From positions 2,728,001-2,792,000 of the forward strand of contig NZ_CP110806.1 of the NCBI RefSeq assembly GCF_026184235.1: DNA of 64,000 nt, read 5' to 3'. The DNA is from Cellulomonas sp. S1-8. Its GTDB lineage: Bacteria; Actinomycetota; Actinomycetes; Actinomycetales; Cellulomonadaceae. Below the pieces are notes generated by a model. The model was given only the letters and a program-made list of their open reading frames with translations, was not told the origin of the DNA and did not search any database. Positions 53,487-61,965 of the stretch are shown here, one piece after another. A program made the translations under genes and the position numbers. Within the stretch, counting starts at the first letter, position 1. Each line of letters opens with the position of its first letter.

Positions 53487-54437
53487 ATGTCGTCGCAGGG
53501 ACGCCGTCCGGTCCGCGGGGTCGCCGCGCTGGTCAGCTCGTACCATCCCGACGACCGGCTCGCGGCCGTCTGCGCGTCCCTCGCCGGGCAGGTCGACGTG
53601 GTGGTCGTGGTCGACGACGGCACCGGCCACTCGGCCGACGCGGTCCTCGCCGCGTGCACCGCCGCGGGCGCCCTCGTCGTGCGCCACCCGGAGAACCGGG
53701 GCATCGGTGCCGCGCTGTGCACGGCCGCCGCGCGCGCGGCGGACGGGCCGCAGCGGCCCACCTGGTTCCTCACGGTCGACCAGGACTCGGTCGTCCCCGA
53801 CGGGTACGTCGACGCGCTGCTCGCCGCGGCGGCCGCCGCGCGGGACGCCGGGCTCGACCCCGCGCTGGTCGGACCGGCGCACGTCGAGGACGTCGGCTCC
53901 CGGGTCGCGGGGCGCGACGGCGACGTGCTGCTCGGCCGCGAGCCGCTGCAGTCGGGGCTGCTCGTCGCCGCCGACCTGGCGCCCGCGCCGGGAGGCCTCC
54001 CCTTCGACGCGGGCCTGTTCATCGACGGCGTCGACACCGAGGTGTACCTGCGCGCCCGGACGACGGGACGCGCCGTGGTCGTCGCACCCGGGACCCGCCT
54101 CGGCCACCGCCTCGGCACCGTCGCCGACGCCGGCGCGGGGCTGCGCCTCGTCCACGCGGCGCCGTTCCGCTACTACTACATCGCCCGCAACCGCGTGCAC
54201 CTGGTGCGGCGGTACGGTCGGCGTGCACCCTCCTGGGCTGCGGGCGCCGTCCTGCGTGACCTGCGCCACCTCGCCGTGACCAGCCTCCTGGTGCCGGGTC
54301 GCCGCGCACGCTGGCGTGCGACGCTACGGGGGGCCGTCGACGGCCTCCGCGGGGTCGTCGGCCCCGACCCGGAGCGCGTCGGACCACGGCAGCCCTCCCC
54401 GCCACGACCGGAGCACGATGCACCTCACGAGCGATGA
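53487..54437 (+). CDS. Family 2 glycosyltransferase
   Basis: A 316-residue GT2. GVAALVSSYHPDDRLAAVCASL, VVVVVDDGTG, HPENRGIGAALCTAAARA, WFLTVDQDSVVPDGYV (DxD), then FDAGLFIDGVDTEVYLRAR and RYYYIARNRVHLVRRYG. The YYxxRNrv-x-L ending is typical of rhamnosyltransferases. A charged Pro/Arg-rich tail follows. ATG 53487 is 7 bases after TACGTT; a GTG at 53478 is less likely. The tail overlaps the next gene by 20 bases. Confidence 0.9.
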   Translation: MSSQGRRPVRGVAALVSSYHPDDRLAAVCASLAGQVDVVVVVDDGTGHSADAVLAACTAAGALVVRHPENRGIGAALCTAAARAADGPQRPTWFLTVDQDSVVPDGYVDALLAAAAAARDAGLDPALVGPAHVEDVGSRVAGRDGDVLLGREPLQSGLLVAADLAPAPGGLPFDAGLFIDGVDTEVYLRARTTGRAVVVAPGTRLGHRLGTVADAGAGLRLVHAAPFRYYYIARNRVHLVRRYGRRAPSWAAGAVLRDLRHLAVTSLLVPGRRARWRATLRGAVDGLRGVVGPDPERVGPRQPSPPRPEHDAPHER

Positions 54438-56430
54438 CCCGTCCCTCTCAGCGACGGGTCCCACCCCCGCGAGCGGCCCGCGTGACGGCGCCGCGGGGCC
54501 CGCAGGTCGCGGGTGGTCCCACGGGCTGCGCCGCCACTGGCACGTCCTGGCACCCGTGGCCGTGTTCCTGCTGCTCGTGGTCGCCGGCGTCTCGCTGTCG
54601 TCCATCGGCATCGCCGACCTGCGGCAGGACCCCACGAACCCCTACGGCCACCAGCTCGGTGAGCCGTTGCCGCTGCGCAGCGACGAGTTCCTGACGTCGA
54701 CCCCGCTGAACCTGGGCGTCACCGCCACGGGCTCGACGGACGAGCAGAACCCGCTGGCGGCGCCGCACGGCTTCGCGTCGCTGCTGGCGTCCGGCCCGGC
54801 GTCCTCGGTGGTGCTCCACGACGCGACCCTGCTGCGCCTGGGGCCGTGGCTCCCCGACGCGTCGCTGCTCGCCTCCCGGTGGTGGCTGCCCGTGCTCCTG
54901 CTGCTGCTGGGCGCGCCGGCGTTCTTCCGCGAGGTGACCGGCAACCGGTGGATCGGGTGGTTCGGCGCCGGGCTGATGCTCGCGTCCCCCGCGACCGCGT
55001 GGTGGTCGCTGGGACCGGTCACCATGCTCGGGTACACGTTCGCGGGCGGCGCCGCCCTGCTGTTGTGCGCCCGACGGTGGACGCAGGACCGCCGGGCGGT
55101 GGCGGTCGCCTACGGCGTGGGTGCCGCGGTCCTGCTCGCCCGCACGCCGTTCCACTACCAGCCGTGGACGATCGTCGTCGTCCTGCCGCTGCTCGTCGCG
55201 GCGGTCGTGACCGTGCTGCGCGACCGTGAGCACCGCCGCACCGGGATCGTCGTCACCGCGGCCGTCGGCGGCGGCGCCCTCGCGCTCGCCGGGGCCGTGC
55301 TGGCCGAGAACTGGGAGTCGTTCCAGGCGATCACCAGCACGCTGTACCCGGGGGCCCGCATCGCGTCGGGCGCGGTGCAACCGCTGCAGGAGACGTTCGG
55401 GGCCACGCTGCTCGGGTGGCAGGAGTACCTGCCGATCACGGGCACCAACAACTCCGAGATCTCGTCGTCGTTCGCGGTCGCCGCGATCTGGGCGTTCGCG
55501 CTGGTGGCCGTCCGTGCGGTCGCCTGGCGCGGCGTGAACCGCCCGGCCCTCGCCGTCCTCGGTGCGGCCACGGTGTTCTGGCTCTCGTGGGTGCTGGTCG
55601 ACTGGGGTTCCGTCGGCACGCACCTGCCGCTGGCGAACCTGGTCCCGCCGGGTCGGGCGACCGACGTCCTGGGGTACCTCGCGATCGCGCTGGTCTGCGT
55701 CCTGCTGCCCTCGCTGGTCGAGCGGCCGGGACCGTGGCGGGCCGTGGCCTGCGGCCTCGCGGTCGCCGCCGTCGTCGCGGTCGCCGGCGCCGCGCTGCAG
55801 CAGGAGAACCTGCGGGGACTGTCGAGCGCGCACATCCTGCTCGCGACCGTGCTCACGGGCCTGAGCGTCGCGCTCATCACGTGGCGTCCCCGGTCCGCCG
55901 TCCCCTACGTGCTGGCCGTCGTCCTGGCCGTCTCGCTGGTGTGGCGGGTCAACCCCGTGCTCGTCGGCCTCGGCGACCTGCGTGCCAGCGCGACCGCGCA
56001 GCAGATGCTGCGCGCGGGCGCCGAGCTCCGCGAGCGCGGGCAGGTGTGGGCGTCGGACGACGTGGCGGTCGACTCCCTCATGCTCGCCACCGGGGTCCCC
56101 GCGCTGTCCGGGCGTCAGATGGCGGGGCCCGACCGCGCGGCGTGGCAGCGCCTGGTGCCGGACTCCGACGAGCGGGTGTGGAACCGCGGGGGGTCGTTCG
56201 TGACGTTCATCTGGGACGCCGCCGCGCCCGTCACGGTGCGCAACCCGTCGGCCGACCACATCGAGGTCCGCGGCCCGGCGTGCGAGATCGCGGCCCGCAT
56301 GCCCGAGCTGACGTCGGTCGTCTCGCGCCACACGCTGAGCGAACCCTGCCTCGTCGAGGCCGAGAGGTTCACATGGGGTGGTCAGACCCACTGGAGGTAC
56401 ACGGTGGACCTCCCGGATACGGCAGGATAG
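54418..56430 (+). CDS. Large membrane protein of glycan locus (possibly DUF7657)
   Basis: A 670-residue integral membrane protein with an N-terminal helix (HVLAPVAVFLLLVVAGVSLSSIG), an extracellular loop with LRQDPTNPYGHQLGEPLPLRSDEFL, about 11 further helices and a C-terminal extracellular domain. The RSDE-x-L loop and overall plan resemble the GT-C-like DUF7657 family, but I am not certain of the name. It could move a lipid-linked sugar onto a surface acceptor. It overlaps the preceding glycosyltransferase by 20 bases and is followed by rmlA 6 bases later, so all three form one operon. Confidence 0.75.
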   Translation: MHLTSDDPSLSATGPTPASGPRDGAAGPAGRGWSHGLRRHWHVLAPVAVFLLLVVAGVSLSSIGIADLRQDPTNPYGHQLGEPLPLRSDEFLTSTPLNLGVTATGSTDEQNPLAAPHGFASLLASGPASSVVLHDATLLRLGPWLPDASLLASRWWLPVLLLLLGAPAFFREVTGNRWIGWFGAGLMLASPATAWWSLGPVTMLGYTFAGGAALLLCARRWTQDRRAVAVAYGVGAAVLLARTPFHYQPWTIVVVLPLLVAAVVTVLRDREHRRTGIVVTAAVGGGALALAGAVLAENWESFQAITSTLYPGARIASGAVQPLQETFGATLLGWQEYLPITGTNNSEISSSFAVAAIWAFALVAVRAVAWRGVNRPALAVLGAATVFWLSWVLVDWGSVGTHLPLANLVPPGRATDVLGYLAIALVCVLLPSLVERPGPWRAVACGLAVAAVVAVAGAALQQENLRGLSSAHILLATVLTGLSVALITWRPRSAVPYVLAVVLAVSLVWRVNPVLVGLGDLRASATAQQMLRAGAELRERGQVWASDDVAVDSLMLATGVPALSGRQMAGPDRAAWQRLVPDSDERVWNRGGSFVTFIWDAAAPVTVRNPSADHIEVRGPACEIAARMPELTSVVSRHTLSEPCLVEAERFTWGGQTHWRYTVDLPDTAG

Positions 56431-56436
56431 GGCGCC

Positions 56437-57306
56437 ATGCGCGGAATCATCCTGGCCGGCGGCTCGGGCACCCGACTGCACCCCATCACCCTCGGCGTCA
56501 GCAAGCAGCTCGTGCCGGTGTACGACAAGCCGATGATCTACTACCCGTTGTCGACGCTGATCCTCGCGGGGATCCGCGACGTGCTGATCATCACGACCCC
56601 GCACGACGCCGAGCAGTTCCGGCGGCTGCTGGGCGACGGGTCGCAGTTCGGCGTCTCCATCGAGTACACCGTGCAGGCCGAGCCCAACGGGCTCGCGCAG
56701 GCGTTCGTCCTCGGGGCGGACTTCGTCGGCACCGACGCGGCGGCCCTGGTGCTCGGCGACAACATCTTCTACGGCCCCGGGCTCGGGTCGAAGCTGGAGC
56801 GGTTCGAGAACATCGACGGGGGCGCGGTCTTCGCCTACCGCGTGGCCGACGCGACGTCGTACGGCGTCGTCGAGTTCGACTCCGCGGGCCGCGCGCTCTC
56901 CCTGGAGGAGAAGCCCGCGCACCCGAAGAGCAACTACGCGGTGCCGGGGCTGTACTTCTACGACAACGACGTCATCGAGATCGCGCGCGACCTCAAGCCG
57001 TCGGCGCGCGGCGAGTACGAGATCACCGACGTCAACCGCACCTACCTCGAGCAGGGGCGCCTCCAGGTCGAGGTCCTCCCGCGCGGCACGGCCTGGCTCG
57101 ACACCGGCACGTTCGACTCGCTCCTCGAGGCCTCCGAGTTCGTCCGCACGGTCGAGGCACGTCAGGGCCTGAAGGTCGGCTCCCCCGAGGAGGTGGCCTG
57201 GCGCCGCGGCTTCCTGTCCGACGACGAGCTGCGCGAGCGCGCGGAGAAGCTCCTGAAGTCGGGCTACGGGACGTACCTGCTGGGGCTGCTGGAGTCCGAG
57301 CGCTGA
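56437..57306 (+). CDS. rmlA: Glucose-1-phosphate thymidylyltransferase
   Basis: A 289-residue RmlA. It makes dTDP-glucose from glucose 1-phosphate and dTTP, the first step to dTDP-rhamnose. Motifs: [111 protein letters not shown]. The length is standard. The other rml genes are not in the window. dTDP-rhamnose fits the several rhamnosyltransferase-like genes around it. Confidence 0.97.
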   Translation: MRGIILAGGSGTRLHPITLGVSKQLVPVYDKPMIYYPLSTLILAGIRDVLIITTPHDAEQFRRLLGDGSQFGVSIEYTVQAEPNGLAQAFVLGADFVGTDAAALVLGDNIFYGPGLGSKLERFENIDGGAVFAYRVADATSYGVVEFDSAGRALSLEEKPAHPKSNYAVPGLYFYDNDVIEIARDLKPSARGEYEITDVNRTYLEQGRLQVEVLPRGTAWLDTGTFDSLLEASEFVRTVEARQGLKVGSPEEVAWRRGFLSDDELRERAEKLLKSGYGTYLLGLLESER

Positions 57307-57360
57307 CGTGCCGCGGCGACCGGCCGCGCCCTGGCGGGGCCTCCGGGCCTCCGGATCCCG

Positions 57361-58383
57361 CTAGGGGCGGCCGGTCTGCTCGGTCCGGCGTGCGGCCTCC
57401 GTCGACCAGCTCTCCCAGGACGGGGCCTCGCGCAGGTCGCCGCGGTACTGCATCTCCTTGATCCGCTCGAGCTGCTCCTCGAGCAGGATGCGGTTGGTCC
57501 GCTGGAGCTCGGACAGCACGCCGAGCGCGAGCGACAGGAGCGCGGCGACCGCCATGATCGCGCCGAAGATCAGGGACTGGACGTTGCCGTCGGCCCCCCC
57601 GTGCACGGCCCACAGGACCAGGAACCGGATCATCGGGACCAGCGCGAGCGCGGCGAAGAGCGTCGTCAGCGACGCGAAGACGGCCTGCGGCTTGAACATC
57701 AGGTAGCTGCGGATGATCGCGGCGGCCGAGTGGCTCATGTGCTGCGCGATGCTCGTGAACAGCCGCGACTCCCGGGTCTTGGCGTTCGTCGTGACCGGGA
57801 TGCTGACGATCTTCAGCCGCTTGTGCCCGGCCTGGATGATCGTCTCCATGCAGTAGGAGAACTCGGTGACGACGTTCAGCCGGATGAGCGCGGGGCGCGA
57901 GTACGCGCGGAACCCGCTCGCGGCGTCGGGCAGGTCCGTGTCGGCAGCCCCGTTGACCACCGCGCTCCCCACGCGCTGCATGAGCTTCTTGAAGGCCGAG
58001 AACTCGGCGATCGTCCCCGTCTGCCGGTCCGCGATGACGATGTCCGCCTCGCCCGCGAGGATCGGCGCGACCAGGTCACCGATGCGGTCCTGCGGGTACT
58101 GGTTGTCCCCGTCGGTGTTGACGACGATGTCGGCGCCGTGCGCCAGCGCGTAGTGCACACCGTCACGGAACGAGCGCGCCAGCCCCATGTTGCGGGTGTG
58201 CCGCACGAAGTGCTGCACACCGTGCGCCCGCGCGACCTCGACCGTGCGGTCGGTCGAGCCGTCGTCGATGACGAGGATCTCGGTCTCCACCCCGTCGATG
58301 CTGCGCGGGACCGAGCTCAGCACCGCCGGCAGCGTCGCCTCCTCGTTGAGGCAGGGGATCTGGATGAAGACCTTCACGTTCAC
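57361..58383 (-). CDS. Membrane-anchored family 2 glycosyltransferase (GtrB-like)
   Basis: A 340-residue GT2 with a membrane anchor. FIQIPCLNEEATLPAVLSSVP, ILVIDDGSTDRTVEVARAHGV, HTRNMGLARSFRDGV, VVNTDGDNQYPQD (DxD), DAASGFRAYSRPALIRLN, then two C-terminal helices (VFASLTTLFAALALVPMIRFLVLW; LIFGAIMAVAALLSLALGVL). This is the plan of polyprenyl-phosphate sugar transferases. GTG 58383 is used; GTG 58377 is better placed after AGGA and may be the real start. A TACAAT -10 element lies at 58411-58416. It is convergent with rmlA. Confidence 0.9.
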   Translation of the reverse strand: MNVKVFIQIPCLNEEATLPAVLSSVPRSIDGVETEILVIDDGSTDRTVEVARAHGVQHFVRHTRNMGLARSFRDGVHYALAHGADIVVNTDGDNQYPQDRIGDLVAPILAGEADIVIADRQTGTIAEFSAFKKLMQRVGSAVVNGAADTDLPDAASGFRAYSRPALIRLNVVTEFSYCMETIIQAGHKRLKIVSIPVTTNAKTRESRLFTSIAQHMSHSAAAIIRSYLMFKPQAVFASLTTLFAALALVPMIRFLVLWAVHGGADGNVQSLIFGAIMAVAALLSLALGVLSELQRTNRILLEEQLERIKEMQYRGDLREAPSWESWSTEAARRTEQTGRP

Positions 58384-58410
58384 GTCCTGGTGGCAGAGGC
58401 GGGTGGCGCG

Positions 58411-58416
58411 ATTGTA
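58411..58416 (-). promoter_or_regulatory. -10 element of the GtrB-like gene
   Basis: TACAAT on the minus strand, 27 bases before GTG 58383; a consensus-like hexamer in a very GC-rich region. No clear -35. Confidence 0.5.
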
Positions 58417-58491
58417 CGAGGCCCCCAGGTCCGGGGGCCCAGAGCGCCGTGCACAGGGCACCGGGCACCGAGGTCCCGGACGCGGCTTTGC

Positions 58492-58497
58492 TAAACT
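58492..58497 (+). promoter_or_regulatory. Possible -10 element of the HPr-kinase-like gene
   Basis: TAAACT at 58492-58497 is the only A/T-rich hexamer in the 261-bp divergent region apart from the element at 58411. It would give a leader of about 140 nt before GTG 58645. Confidence 0.4.
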
Positions 58498-58644
58498 CCG
58501 CTGCGCATCGCCGGGGAGGCCACGCCGCAGGCAGCGCGCGTCCCCTCGCCGAGCACCGACCGCGCCCTGCCGGGTGGCGGACGGGCGGGGCCTCGGTCGG
58601 ACGGCGGGGCCCCCGACATCGTCGGAACGGGTGGGTAGATCGTC

Positions 58645-59682
58645 GTGACCTCGTACAACTTCTACGGCTTCCTGACCGTGGAGCTGGTCACGGCACACCG
58701 CGGCTGGCGCCGCTACTTCGACAACGAGTACCAGCGGATCGCGCGGGCGACGACCTCGTCGCCGCGTGCCGCCACGGTGCGTGTCGAGCTGGTGGACCGG
58801 CTCCCGGACGCCCGGCCCGGTGACGTCGTGCACGTCACCCGGTTCAAGCGCCTCTTCACCTACCGCACCCTCGTGCGCGACCTCGACACCGACCGCGTGA
58901 CGATCTACTTCGCCCGCCACTGGGTCGACCGCGTGTACATGAACGCCGTCGGCGTGTACTTGCAGGCCCAGGTCCTCGAGCCGGTCATGTACTACAAGCT
59001 GTTGCAGCAGCGCGTGCTGCTCATGCACGCGGCCGGGGTCACCAAGGACGGCGAGGCGACCCTCCTGCCGGCGTACGGCGGCACGGGCAAGACGACCCTG
59101 AGCATCGCGCTGCTCGACCAGGGCTACCGGTTCCTGGGCGACGACCTGCTGCTCGTCGACACGACCGACCTCACGGTGCACCCCTACCCGCGGCCGCTGC
59201 ACATCTTCACGTACAACGTGCGCTCGCTCACCGGCGCCCGGATCCCCCTGCGCCACCGCGCCGCGGTGTACGCCAAGAACGTGCTGCGCTTCGTGCTCGA
59301 GCGCGTCCTGCGCACCGAGTTCCTCATCTCGACCCGCGTCCACGCGGACGAGCTCTTCGCCGACGACGTCTTCGGTGAGACGTCACCCGTCGGCGGGATC
59401 GCGTTCCTGCGCAAGGACGGCGCGGCCTTCACGACGGTCGACGTGACGGACGACAACGCGCGCGACCTGGCCGCGGCGATCGCGGAGTCGGCCGACCTCA
59501 ACGACAGCCTGCGCGAGCTCCTCGCGCACGACGCGCCGTTCCTCGCGGCGTTCACGGACCTCGAGCTCGACGTGATCGAGACGCTGCTGCGCGGCACGGG
59601 CCGCCTCACGCACGTCAACTCGCGCGCACTGACCGACGCGGACAGGTCCCGCTTCGCCGAGCTGACCCGTGGCACGGCGTGA
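58645..59682 (+). CDS. HPr kinase-like P-loop protein in a glycan locus
   Basis: A 345-residue soluble protein. The N-terminal about 125 residues are unrecognised. LLMHAAGVTKDGEATLLPAYGG leads to a Walker A GGTGKTT near residue 150, followed by LSIALLDQGYRFLGDDLLLVD, the arrangement of the HPr kinase/phosphorylase C-domain (strand, P-loop, helix, then G-D-D). The rest has LHIFTYNVRSLTG and VGGIAFLRKDG. HprK-like proteins of unknown role occur in peptide and polysaccharide clusters. It should phosphorylate a small molecule or glycan precursor; the target is unknown. Its end overlaps the next glycosyltransferase by 14 bases. Confidence 0.78.
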   Translation: MTSYNFYGFLTVELVTAHRGWRRYFDNEYQRIARATTSSPRAATVRVELVDRLPDARPGDVVHVTRFKRLFTYRTLVRDLDTDRVTIYFARHWVDRVYMNAVGVYLQAQVLEPVMYYKLLQQRVLLMHAAGVTKDGEATLLPAYGGTGKTTLSIALLDQGYRFLGDDLLLVDTTDLTVHPYPRPLHIFTYNVRSLTGARIPLRHRAAVYAKNVLRFVLERVLRTEFLISTRVHADELFADDVFGETSPVGGIAFLRKDGAAFTTVDVTDDNARDLAAAIAESADLNDSLRELLAHDAPFLAAFTDLELDVIETLLRGTGRLTHVNSRALTDADRSRFAELTRGTA

Positions 59683-60967
59683 GCCCGGCCGCCCCGTGCG
59701 GCCCTGCGTCCTCGTCCTCGCCTCGACCTTCCCGTCGTCCGACGACGACCCCGTCCCCGCGTTCGTCCGGGACCAGGTCCGCGCGCTGACGGGCGAGTTC
59801 CCCGACCTGGACGTGTGCGTCGTCGCACCGCACGACCGCCGCTCGCGGACCCGGTCCCTCACGCACCACGCCACGTTCGACGAGGTCCGGTTCCACTACG
59901 CGCTGCCGCGCAGCGCCGAGGTGCTGGCCGGCCGCGGCATCATGCCCGCGCTGCGCGGCAACCCCTGGCTGTACCCGGTCGTGCCGCTGCTCTTCCTCGG
60001 CGAGCTCGTGGCGGTGCTGCGCGAGACCCGACGCCGGCGACCCGCCGTCCTCTACGCGCACTGGTTCACCCCGCAGGCGGTCGTCGCGTCGTGGGTCTCG
60101 CGCCTGACCGGGGTGCCCTTCGTCTTCACGACGCACGCCTCCGACGTGGACGTGTGGCGCCGGGTGCCGTTCGCCGGGGCGCTCGTCGTGCGCCCGACGC
60201 TGCGCCGCGCCCGTGCCGCGTCGGCCGTGAGCACCCGCACGCTGCAGCGCCTGCGCCACTTCGACCCCGCCGGCCGTGTCGGGCCGCCGGTCCACGTCAT
60301 CCCCATGGGGACGGACCTGCCGGACCGGCCGCGTGACCCGGCCGCACGCGCGGCCGCCCGGACGGCGCTCGCCGTCGACGGCGACGAGCTCGTCCTGCTC
60401 TTCGTGGGTCGGCTCGTCGAGAAGAAGGGTGTGCAGCACCTGCTGGAGGCGCTGCGCGTCGCGTCCGACGACCTCGGGCCGTGGCGCCTCGTGGTCGCCG
60501 GCGACGGGCCGCTGCGGGACGACCTCGTGGCCCGCGTCGAGCACCTGGGCCTGTCCGACCGGGTGGTCTTCACCGGCTACGTGTCCGGTGAGCGCAAGGC
60601 GAGCTGCTTCCGGGCGGCCGACGTGCTGGTCGTCCCCTCCGTCGTCGCGTCCGACGGCGACGTCGAGGGGCTGCCCGTCACCCTGATCGAGGGCCTGTCC
60701 TACGGCCTGCCCTGCGTCGCCACGCGGCAGAGCGGTGCGGACGACGTCCTCGACGACGGCCGCACCGGGCTGCTCGTCGACGAGCGGGACCACGACGGTC
60801 TCGCCGCCGCGCTCGTGCGCGTGGCGCACCTGGACGACGAGCAGCGCGAGGCGCTCGGCCGGCGTGCCGTCGAGCTGTCGCGCGCGTTCTCGTGGGACCA
60901 CCTGGCCCGCCGCCACCACGACGCCCTGCTCGCGCCGTTCGTCGCGACAGCGCAGGCGGCGGCATGA
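59669..60967 (+). CDS. Family 4 glycosyltransferase
   Basis: A 432-residue GT-B enzyme. The N-terminal half has CVLVLASTFPSSDDDPVPAFVRDQVRAL and VLYAHWFTPQAVVASWVSRLTGVPFVFTTHASDVDVW; the C-terminal half has ELVLLFVGRLVEKKGVQHLLEAL, LVVAGDGPLRDDL, VVFTGYVSGERKASCFRAADVLVVPSVVASDGDVEGLPVTLIEGLSYGLP, the GT4 E-x7-E region. It should be soluble and retaining. GTG 59669 overlaps the previous gene by 14 bases; the next gene overlaps by ATGA. All of these form one operon. Confidence 0.93.
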   Translation: MARREPGRPVRPCVLVLASTFPSSDDDPVPAFVRDQVRALTGEFPDLDVCVVAPHDRRSRTRSLTHHATFDEVRFHYALPRSAEVLAGRGIMPALRGNPWLYPVVPLLFLGELVAVLRETRRRRPAVLYAHWFTPQAVVASWVSRLTGVPFVFTTHASDVDVWRRVPFAGALVVRPTLRRARAASAVSTRTLQRLRHFDPAGRVGPPVHVIPMGTDLPDRPRDPAARAAARTALAVDGDELVLLFVGRLVEKKGVQHLLEALRVASDDLGPWRLVVAGDGPLRDDLVARVEHLGLSDRVVFTGYVSGERKASCFRAADVLVVPSVVASDGDVEGLPVTLIEGLSYGLPCVATRQSGADDVLDDGRTGLLVDERDHDGLAAALVRVAHLDDEQREALGRRAVELSRAFSWDHLARRHHDALLAPFVATAQAAA

Positions 60968-61965
60968 GCCCGGCACCTCCGGGAGGGCGCGCGGCACGCT
61001 GGGTCCAGGTCGGCTTCACCGTCGCCGTCGTGCTGTTCATGACCCTGTACCTGCTGACGATCGACTGGTCGCAGCTCGAGGGCCTGCAGTTCGCGGTGCT
61101 GCCGATGCTCGCCGCGACGGTCCTCGCGCTGGTCTTCCGCTACTGGGGAGCCGGCGTCTGGCTCTTCCTGCTGCGCCGCCTCGGGGCGCAGCACCTGCGG
61201 CGGGACTGGCGCGAGCTGTGCCACGTGTACGCCAAGGCGTGGCTCGGACGGTACGTGCTGGGTGCCGGGACCTGGATCGTGGGCAAGGTCTGGTTCGCGG
61301 CGCAGCACGGTGTGAGCCGCTCCAAGCTCGCCGTGTCCGGTGTGCTCGAGGCCGCGCTGCAGCTCATCTCGACGCTCCTGGTCGGGCTCGCCCTCCTGGC
61401 GCTCGACCCGCGGCTGGACGCCGCCGGACCGCGTGCGACGCAGCTGTCGGTCGTCGCCGCCGTCCTGTGCCTGGTCGCGCTCACGCCTCCCGTGCTCCGG
61501 CGCCTCCTGGACCTGGTGCGCCGCGTCGTCCGGCGCGGCCCGATGCCGATCGAGGACAGGCCGTCGTGGTCGATGGTCCTCGGGGGCGGCGGGCTGTACG
61601 TGCTGGGGACCCTCCTGACGGGCGCGTCCTACTACCTGGTCGCCCGCGCCGTCTACCACGACCTGCCATGGTCGGACCTCGGCTACGTGGTGGGGGCTGC
61701 GAGCATCGCCTCCGCGGTGAGCATGCTGGCGTTCTTCGCCCCTGGCGGCATCGGGGTGCGCGAGGGCGTCCAGGTGCTGTTCCTGACCGCGCTCATGCCG
61801 GTCGAGGCAGCCGTCGTCGTCACGGTGCTGACGCGTCTGTGGAGCATCGTGGTGGACGTCCTGTTCCTGGCGGTGGCCAGGCTGATGCTGCGCCGGGGAG
61901 CCGTGCGCGACGACGGCGGGCGCCCTCCTGCGGCGGAGCTCACGACGCAACCGGGTCCGGCATGA
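60964..61965 (+). CDS. UPF0104/AglD-like membrane protein (lysylphosphatidylglycerol synthase TM family)
   Basis: A 333-residue integral membrane protein with about eight helices. Family segments are FRYWGAGVWLFLLRRLGA, CHVYAKAWLGRYVLGAGTWIVGKVWFAAQHGVSRSKLAVSGVLEAALQLIS and MLAFFAPGGIGVREGVQVLFLTALMP, as in the flippase-like domain family. The family includes AglD and the membrane part of MprF, and probably moves lipid-linked sugars or lipids. It overlaps genes on both sides (ATGA at 60964 and at 61962). Confidence 0.88.
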   Translation: MSPAPPGGRAARWVQVGFTVAVVLFMTLYLLTIDWSQLEGLQFAVLPMLAATVLALVFRYWGAGVWLFLLRRLGAQHLRRDWRELCHVYAKAWLGRYVLGAGTWIVGKVWFAAQHGVSRSKLAVSGVLEAALQLISTLLVGLALLALDPRLDAAGPRATQLSVVAAVLCLVALTPPVLRRLLDLVRRVVRRGPMPIEDRPSWSMVLGGGGLYVLGTLLTGASYYLVARAVYHDLPWSDLGYVVGAASIASAVSMLAFFAPGGIGVREGVQVLFLTALMPVEAAVVVTVLTRLWSIVVDVLFLAVARLMLRRGAVRDDGGRPPAAELTTQPGPA

